From Tolypeutes matacus (Eukaryota > Chordata > Mammalia > Cingulata > Chlamyphoridae): a stretch of DNA of 64,000 nucleotides. The notes beneath the pieces were generated by a model. The model saw only the letters and a program-made list of their open reading frames with translations, made no database searches and was not told the origin of the DNA. The position numbers and the translations under genes are program-made. Shown piece after piece: positions 57,497 through 64,000 of the stretch. Every line of letters begins with the position of its first letter. Positions within the stretch are counted from its first letter, which is position 1. The DNA lies in assembly GCA_026826555.1 (NCBI GenBank), contig JAKSZT010054334.1, forward strand, positions 36,521,427 to 36,585,426. The letters run 5' to 3'.

Positions 57497-58092
57497 TGTG
57501 CTGGTTAAAACTTTTGTGGATCCAGAAAATTAAGTTCTTAAGCTAACCCATTCTTGTGCATGTAAACTTATTTATGAGAGACTTTTTGATTAGATCACTT
57601 TTGATTAGATCACTTCAGTTGAGGACCTTTCACTAGATTGTGGGACCCAGGGTACGTCTTAATCCTTTACTGGAGTCCTATATAAACAGATGAGAGATGA
57701 GTGGAGAAGCCTCCATTTTACCCTGCCATGTGAGAGAGGACTCCAGCATCGCCTGCAGCTGCAGTGACATAAAGAAGCCACAGATGGAGCAGCCCGAAGC
57801 AGAACTAACCACAGGGTTTGAGAAGAGGGGAGAGCCCAGCAGGTCACCATTATGCCCTGCCATGTGCTTAATCACCCAAAGCTGAGCTCCGAGAGAAAGC
57901 ATCTTTAGAGGCTGCTGCCATGTGCCTGATCGCCCACAGCTGCAAATGAGTGAGACAGCATCTCTCGGCAATGCCTTGATTTGGACTTTTTCACAGCTTT
58001 GGAACTGTAAGCTTTTACCCTAATAAGTCCCCATTATAAAAGCCAACCCATTTCTGGTATATTGAACTGACAGCCTTCAGCAAACTAAGACA
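57497..58092 (+). mobile_element. ERVL-type LTR, probably lineage-specific
   Basis: It starts TGTGCTGGTTAAAACTTTTG and ends CAGCAAACTAAGACA. Inside are a repeated TTTTGATTAGATCAC, TGCCATGTG modules and GCTTTTACCCTAATAAGTCC near the 3' end. ATGGA (57492-57496) and ATGTA (58093-58097) make a 4/5 TSD. The frames inside it (57659-57971) are not genes. Confidence 0.82.
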
Positions 58093-58394
58093 ATGTATTT
58101 TGTTTGCTAGAAAACAGGATTCAAATTAAATATCATTTTTCTTTAGAACTTTAAAACCGTTGCTTCAGTCTCCTAGCATTGATTGTTACTGCTTGATAAT
58201 AGGATCAAAAGTCAAGGATAAGCAGAAGCAAGGACAATCTTTTCCAAAAAAGGTTGATGTGAGTAATCTTCCAGGGCAGGAGAGTGGGAGATAAGCATGC
58301 TGAAGATATCTCTAAAGTGATTTAAACAATGCTATGTCCGACAAGATAGTGAGATTTTAAGTATTCTATTAACTATTTTGTATTTTAGTTTTTG

Positions 58395-58860
58395 GTATGA
58401 AATTTCCAAATATATACAAGTTAACAGAAGAGTGTAATAAATTCCTACATACACATTATCCAAACACAATTACCAATAAATATCACAAGTGCTTCATCTA
58501 TTCCTTGTATTGCCTTTTTTAATCTTTTGAAGTATTTTAAACAAATAACTGACATCTCATAATTTCATCCCTATGTAATTCATTATGCTTCTCTTTAAAA
58601 AATGTGCATTTTCCACTTAATCACAATGCAATTTTCATACCTGCCAAATTAAAAATAATTCATTGATATCTTCTAAAAGTCCATCCAAATTCAAATATCC
58701 CCAGCTATCTTGCAAATGTCATCGTACAGTTGGTTTGTTCAAATCTTCTTCCAAATAAGGACTCTGCATTTCATTTGGTTTACCTGTAGAATGCCTCATG
58801 TTGTAAATGTTTTGTTAGTTTTCTCATGATGTTATTTAAATTGCCTTTTTATCTTTATTC
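58395..58860 (-). mobile_element. Old LINE-like repeat, antisense
   Basis: AAGTCCATCCAAATTCAAAT, AGCTATCTTGCAAATGTCAT and GCATTTCATTTGGTTTACCT have the layout of an old antisense L1-associated repeat. The ends are unclear. Confidence 0.4.
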
Positions 58861-58919
58861 CTAAGAAACTTAATAAACTAAACCTAATAAAATAGAATTA
58901 GCTCTTATAGCTTAAATAT

Positions 58920-59585
58920 ATTTTGTTTCGTAAAAAAAGTTTTGCAGCAATACTTTATTGGCAATGATGAGCAATTTGGAAAATGGTTTGGCGGTCTTTA
59001 AACATTAAACATGCATCTACCATATGATCCAGTCACTTTACTCCCAGGTATTTACCTAAAAGAAATAAAAACACATGTCCATACAAAGATTTGTACCTGG
59101 ATGCTCACAGCAGATTTATTTGTAATTGCTAAAAAGTACAAACAATCCATATGTACGTCAACAGATTAATGGATAAATAAATCCTGGTGAATCCATACAA
59201 CGGAATATTACTCAGCAAAACAAAACATAAAAAGGAATGAGCTATTAATACATTCAAAAAATTGATGAGTTTTATAATAATTATACTGAAATGAGTGCAT
59301 TTTATATAGTAACAATTATATAAAATTCTAGAAATGGAAATTAATCCATAATTAGAGAAAGCAAATCAGGGGTTGCCTGAGGAGAGAGTAATGGAAGGGT
59401 GAAAAGGAGGGTGTATAAAAGGACCCAATTAAAATAGTTGGGGAGATAAATATGTTCACTGCCTTCATTGTGGTGATGTTATCACAGGTGTATTAATATG
59501 TCAAAATTTATCAAATGTGCATTTTCAATATGAACATTGCACTATATGTCAATTATCTCTCAATTAATTTGCTTAAGAAACTTGT
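58920..59585 (+). mobile_element. Old L1 ORF2 C-terminus and 3' UTR
   Basis: ATCCAGTCACTTTACTCCCA, AGGTATTTACCTAAAAGAAA, AATATTACTCAGCAAAACAA, GGGGTTGCCTGAGGAGAGAG and TCATTGTGGTGATGTTATCA follow old L1 3' order. Confidence 0.88.
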
Positions 59586-59589
59586 GGAC

Positions 59590-60005
59590 TGAAGTTTAAA
59601 AAGTGTTTAGAAGCAAATTTATAACCTTAAATGCACATAATATAAATGAAAAATGCTGGAAAAACAAATGATCTGTGACTCTATCAAGAAACTGAAGAAA
59701 ACAACAAATGAAACCTAACAAAAAATAAAGCCAAAATAAAAAGATGACAGGCATGGAAATTAACAAAATAAAGCACCAATAATAGGAAATAGTCATATTC
59801 AATAGCTGTTCTTTTAAAAGATTAATAACAATGATAAAATCTTAATAATTTTGACCTGAAAAAGAGAGGGATGGGGAAAGAAAATGTACAATATGAAAAA
59901 GGGCATCATTTTAGAGTTTACAAACATTTAAAAATTAAAAATGTATCGTGATGAATTTTTATAGCAATAAATTTGTCAATTTAGATGAAACAGTCTGGTT
60001 TCTCA
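59590..60005 (+). mobile_element. Old L1 ORF2, middle part
   Basis: TTTATAACCTTAAATGCACA, CAAGAAACTGAAGAAAACAA, GGAAATTAACAAAATAAAGC and TTGTCAATTTAGATGAAA follow ORF2 between endonuclease and RT. It lies immediately downstream of another L1's 3' end. Confidence 0.72.
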
Positions 60006-60400
60006 CTCAAAAAGCTATGCATAATAGAAAAGCTCTCTATATTTAAGATATTGAATCTGATATATTTTTCCTGTTAATTTCCCTTTCACACTCAAATGTT
60101 CTGTACAAAAAGAGGCAAAGCAGGAAAAAATTACAATGACTATAGTAAACAACGTATGACACCTTTAAAACATTTGAGTATGCAAGAGCCTTTATAGATG
60201 TAATGGGGAAATTGGTTTCCAAAGCTTTGGGCTTTTTAAGATAAAAATTCCAATGTTTATCACTGACAACTGGAAAAATTAGTATCTGCCTAGGACACAA
60301 GATTCAAAGGGAAATCTCTGAATTCTATTACAGTTGGGTCCCAGGATTGAGAAGCCTTCATTTTCTGAAAAAGCCTAAGCTTAATTTTCCCCTAAACTTT
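60006..60400. other. Insert or diverged part within L1 ORF2
   Basis: The ORF2 pattern is lost here and returns at about 60405. No family is recognised in the interval; an 85-codon minus frame at 60300-60043 has no domain. Confidence 0.4.
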
Positions 60401-60404
60401 TAAG

Positions 60405-60700
60405 AAAGAAATAATACTATCCTATACAAATTCTTCCAGAGAATAAAAATATGTCTATTGACAAACCCACTTGCTAAGACATGCATACCCTGATACCAAA
60501 ATTTGACAAGTACAGTACAGAAAAGGACAGCACCGATCTCTCTAATGATCATAAATATAAAAATCCAAAACAAATATGAGCAAATGGACTAAAGAAGTAT
60601 GTAAAAAGACAATCACATGAGGCTTGTTCTAGGGATGCAAGAGTAGTTTTTCATTAAAAATCATTTAGTGTATTAATATTAAATGCAGTATCAATGTATG
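60405..60700 (+). mobile_element. Old L1 ORF2, RT N-terminal half
   Basis: GAAAGAAATAATACTATCCT, CAAATTCTTCCAGAGAATAA, CATACCCTGATACCAAAATT and GGCTTGTTCTAGGGATGCAA are RT-domain blocks in order. Confidence 0.8.
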
Positions 60701-61150
60701 TTTACACAAAAACCTGTAAATGAATGTTTATAGCAGCTCTAATTATAATCAACCAAAACTGGAAACAACCCAATTGTCCATCAACAGATGAATGGCTAAA
60801 CAAGCTGTGGCATATTTGTAAAATTTAATGCTTCTAAGTCATGAAAAGTAACAAACTAATACTTTCAGCCACATGAATGAATTTCAAATATACTATATTA
60901 AGTGAACGAAGCCAGTCGCAAAATGTTTTCTACTGCGTGATTCCATTTATATAACATTCTAGAAAAGACAAAGCTATAGAAACCAAGAAGAGATTAGTGA
61001 ACAGAATGAGGAACATTTTGACTATAAAGAGAACATCACAAGAGAAATTTTTGGACTAATGCAACAGTTCTGTGTTCTGTTTAAGGTGCTGTATATACAA
61101 ATTTATATATACGTATATATTACAACTCATAACCATACAAAAAAAGTATA
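60701..61150 (+). mobile_element. L1 3'-end fragment nested in L1 ORF2
   Basis: GCAGCTCTAATTATAATCAA, GAAACAACCCAATTGTCCAT, CAACAGATGAATGGCTAAAC and AGTGAACGAAGCCAGTCGCA belong to the C-terminal ORF2/3' UTR. This is out of order between RT blocks at 60.65 and 61.26 kb, so it is a separate insertion. Confidence 0.7.
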
Positions 61151-61254
61151 TTGCATTATCTGTACTTATAAATTAATACTCTTAAAGCTGACAGTAAATT
61201 GGGAATTGGAAGAGGTCTTATTTAATCTTATAGAGTACCAAAAAAAGAAAGAAC

Positions 61255-61490
61255 AAACATCGTATTTAATGGTGAATTATAGAAAATTATCTAGTGAGAT
61301 AACACTGCCTGCTAATACTACTGTGTAAAACATTGTTCTGAAGGACCTAACCAGTATAAAGACTGGAAATGAAGAAATAAAATTATTAATTTTTCAGATG
61401 ACATGATAGTACATAAAAAACCCAAAAGAAATACTGATGATCTTTTATCACTAATATATGAATTTAACCTGTAAATTCAATAAAAAGTTA
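61255..61490 (+). mobile_element. Old L1 ORF2, RT catalytic region
   Basis: CGTATTTAATGGTGAATTAT, then TTTTTCAGATGACATGATAG, which translates to FSDDMI, the catalytic xADD-type box with Ala to Ser. It continues the ORF2 interrupted at 60.70 kb. Confidence 0.78.
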
Positions 61491-61544
61491 GAAAGAAGGA
61501 AAGAAAGAAGGAGGGAAGAAAGATAAAAGGTAAAAGAAAAAAAA
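61491..61544. repeat. Purine tract (GAAA/GGAA)
   Basis: A GAAAGAAGGAAAGAAAGAAG-type run at the 3' end of the L1 mosaic. Confidence 0.9.
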
Positions 61545-61677
61545 TTGTTGAGAGGTTTGGAGTAGGCTGAACTGTAGGATTATATAGTAAGGTGTATTCA
61601 GTCCTTGGTAGATAAAGTCTGAAGTTAGAATGGATAGGAATTTTCTTATAGAGGGAAAAACACAAAATGAAAGATGG

Positions 61678-62314
61678 TGTATTAGTCAGTCAGAGGTGCT
61701 GATGCAAAGTACCAGAAATCTGTTGGATTTTATAAAGGGTATTTATTTGGGGTAGCAGCTTGCAGTTACAAGGCCCTAAAGAGTCCAACTCAAGGTTACT
61801 TCCTCACCAAAGTCTGTTACCATGGGTTGAAACAAAATGGCAGACAATGTCTGCGAGGGTTCAGCCTTCCTCTTTCCTCTTAAAGCTCCATGGTCCCAGC
61901 TCCTTCCAATCTCAGCTGTAGGCTGGAGGGCTCGTTTCTTTCCGGGCTCAGATGCTCTGTTCTTTTCACAAGGTCAGCTATAAACTATGAGGCGAGTGGT
62001 CTATCTCTCTTCCTGCAGGATCCTCTTCCATGTCTATGGAGCTCCCTTCCTCTGTGTATCTTCTACTGTGTATCTACTTCTTTGTGTCTCCTTGATTGAG
62101 TGTCTGTTTATATAGCCCACAAAGGGGGCTGGGACTCAAAGTGAGTTACACTCTACTGACATGGTCAAATCAAAGCCCTGATCTTAATATAAGTTAATCA
62201 AAGACATCTGAGTTGACGCTAATACAATCAAAGGGAATCATGCCCAGAGGAACAGACTAGTTTACAACCATAATCTCTCTTTTGGGAATTCATAAATAAT
62301 CTGAAACTGCCACA
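61678..62314 (-). mobile_element. ERVL-type solo LTR with perfect 5-bp TSD, antisense
   Basis: The plus strand begins TGTATTAGTCAGTCAGAGGT and ends TGAAACTGCCACA. GATGG at 61673-61677 and 62315-62319 is a perfect 5-bp TSD. The interior (GTATTTATTTGGGGTAGCAG, AAAATGGCAGACAATGTCTG, AAGTTAATCAAAGACATCTG) is unlike the other LTRs here and is well preserved, which suggests a younger, lineage-specific family. Confidence 0.88.
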
Positions 62315-62319
62315 GATGG

Positions 62320-62758
62320 CAATTTAGTTTATCACATACATGGTTAACTTTCAAACCTATTCTTTAAATCAAAAACCCATATGGAATGAACAAAGATTTA
62401 TAAGAGCAAAAAAGTTCCTGCTGTTGTCAGACAACTGAAGTGTTCAAGTCTGAGACTGCTTTTATAAAAAGTCTACTCTTTAGAACTCAGAGCTAAAAAG
62501 AGAGAAAGTAAAAATAAAAAGAAATAACTCTATGGTAAATAAAGAAAAGCTATGATTATTTGACAGAGTTGAGTAGGAGAAATTAATTTTATGATTTTAT
62601 TTATTTAAATTTAGCTCTAAGGTTAATCTTTTTTGCTTTTAAATCATAGAACTATGAAAGATGAGGGATTGATACATGGAGTATTAGCATGTTCTTGATT
62701 TTCTTTTTTTTTTTTTTTATTTTCTTGTTGGAAAATCTTACTTTTATTCAACAGCTTT
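62320..62758. other. Unassigned DNA
   Basis: A T run lies at 62706-62719. Nothing else is recognised. Confidence 0.45.
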
Positions 62759-62759
62759 T

Positions 62760-62976
62760 TTTTCTTTTAAGGTACTAGGGCTGGGAATTGAACCCAGAAC
62801 CTCGCATATGGGAAGCTCGTGCTCAACCACTGAGCTACACCAGCTCCCGTGAGTTGGTTTTTTTGGTTTGTTTGCTTGTTTGTTTTTGCTTTTGTTTTTA
62901 GGAGGCACCAGGGATCGAACCGGGACCTTGTACATGGGAATCAGGTGCTCAACCACTTAAGCTACATCCACTCTCC
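62760..62976 (-). mobile_element. Dimeric DAS-type SINE (dimer 4)
   Basis: On minus, two heads (from about 62976 and 62850) each show GTAGCTTAAGTGGTTGAGC or GTAGCTCAGTGGTTGAGC, then B boxes GGTTCGATCCC and GGTTCAATTCCC, joined by an A/C-rich linker. The flanks share only a short TCAACA word, so the TSD is uncertain. Confidence 0.85.
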
Positions 62977-63233
62977 ATCAACAACAATTTTTAACCCTTT
63001 AATAAGTGCCTGCCAACATTTAATGGCATAGCAATTTCTTCATGGATAAACATGTGAAAACACAAGTATACAATGTTTTTACAATAAAATGCTATCAAAA
63101 TATATATGATAAAATATCTGGAAATTAATAACAAAATATCAAAGTTAAAGTCAAGTATTTCAAATAATATTTGAACCTGTTTTTTCCCTTTCATGATTCA
63201 AAAGTTTGAAATCTTAAGGGCAGTCCCATAATA

Positions 63234-63562
63234 CAGGGGTCTGTAACTATCGCCCATAGGACAATTCCAGCCCTCTGGCTATTGTACATCCTGTGAGCTA
63301 AGAATAGCTTTTACATTTCTAAATGGTTGGGATAAAAGAAATGAATATATTTCATCACACACGAAAAGTATTTGAAATCCAAACTCAATATCCATAAAGA
63401 ACGTTTTTTTGGAAGATAACCATGCCCACTTGTTTATATATTGTTTATGGCTGCTTTCACTCTACAACTGCAGAATTCAGTAGTTGTGACAGAGACCATT
63501 CAGCCTGCAATGTTGACCATATTTATATCTAGTCCTTTAGAGAAAAAGTTTACCTACTCCTG
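63234..63562. mobile_element. Non-autonomous hAT-type DNA transposon
   Basis: The ends CAGGGGTCTGTAAC and GTTTACCTACTCCTG are an imperfect inverted repeat. The interior has ACCATGCCCACTTGTTTATA, TTGTTTATGGCTGCTTTCAC, CTACAACTGCAGAATTCAGT and AGTTGTGACAGAGACCATTC, a well-known mammalian hAT-Charlie-type block. No 8-bp TSD remains. Confidence 0.82.
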
Positions 63563-64000
63563 CTTTAGCACATAGTGCACTGGGAGAAGATACCATTGCC
63601 ATCTGGGCATAGAATTTAGAAAGGAATTAAAGCAGCAGAAAGATTCAACTGTTTTGAGTGCCTTAAGTGAATGTGAAATAAACTGCTACTGAGGCTCTTC
63701 TTAGTGGCTTCAACACACACCCTCCCATTTAAAGAAGCTGGCAGTCTCATGCAGGATAACTTTCTCAATGGATACATGTTTCTGGGGGATTAAAGCACAT
63801 TTTGCATCCTGAATGGGATTCTCATGGCTCTAATGAATTTTGCAAGCTTATTTCAGAGTGGCAGTAATTAACAAATATCTATCATCGATGGTTTGCAGCG
63901 GCTGTCCTCTATTTGTGTACTATGCTAATACTACCCTTTCTTCAGGGATCAATGTATCCTCTATTCCATGCAGATGAACAAAAGTTAAATTAAGCCAATG
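63563..64000. other. Unassigned DNA at window end
   Basis: Nothing recognised. Confidence 0.45.

Noticed and set aside
57659..57971. Overlapping frames of 60-97 codons on both strands
   Set aside because: They lie wholly within the LTR at 57497-58092.
62770..62976. Possible tRNA genes from the SINE heads
   Set aside because: A and B boxes are present, but the acceptor and anticodon stems do not pair and CCTCCTAAAA tails follow, so they are SINEs.

Overview
The window looks like an AT-rich, gene-poor stretch of a mammalian nuclear genome. Short tRNA-derived SINEs recur with the DAS-SINE pattern known from armadillo: a tRNA-like head with a GGTTCGATCC-type B box, then CCTCCTAAAAAA and an A-rich tail. 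Several LTRs also look lineage-specific. I therefore infer a xenarthran, most likely an armadillo (Dasypus-like). The older background (L2, MIR, MER20, other hAT elements, MLT1-type LTRs, old L1) is common to placental mammals. I found no host protein-coding gene, no exon I can defend, no structural RNA gene, no CRISPR array and no bacterial-type operon. The open frames present are short and random, or come from retroelements or simple repeats.

Layout. 0-9.6 kb: a DAS-type SINE with target-site duplication (TSD), an antisense LTR, old L1 ORF2 pieces with an L1 3'-end fragment inserted in them, a solo ERV-L-type LTR with perfect 5-bp TSD, and a MIR split by a MER20 transposon. 9.6-13.8 kb: AT-rich, mostly unassigned. 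13.8-20.6 kb: an L1 3'-UTR-like repeat, then a broken class III (ERV-L) provirus on the minus strand. It has LTR remnants at both ends and recognisable protease, reverse transcriptase, RNase H, integrase and dUTPase segments in order. 20.7-25.7 kb: several old L1 pieces in both orientations, one carrying a hAT transposon with perfect 8-bp TSD, plus an MLT2-like LTR and a MIR. 25.7-38 kb: sparse, with L2, MIR and L1 3' fragments, a GATA array, one SINE, an unassigned LTR-like unit and two compact perfect or near-perfect hairpins. 38-45 kb: a dense nest in which an antisense L2 is interrupted by two dimeric SINEs and abutted by an MLT1 LTR; further on are a third SINE dimer and an LTR with perfect TSD. 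45-64 kb: L1 3'-UTR fragments, MLT1, SINEs, a TTCC microsatellite containing a 10-N gap, two well-bounded LTRs, a mosaic L1 ORF2, a fourth SINE dimer and a hAT element.

Nothing here works together as a gene system. The biology is layered retrotransposition and DNA transposition, and nesting gives relative ages. I looked for an undescribed functional system and do not see one. The best leads are the dimeric SINEs, an open frame shared by three copies of an L1-3'-like repeat, the ERV-L integrase/dUTPase block, two compact hairpins and two unexplained local duplications. Family names come from recognition by eye, so subfamily labels should be read as provisional.
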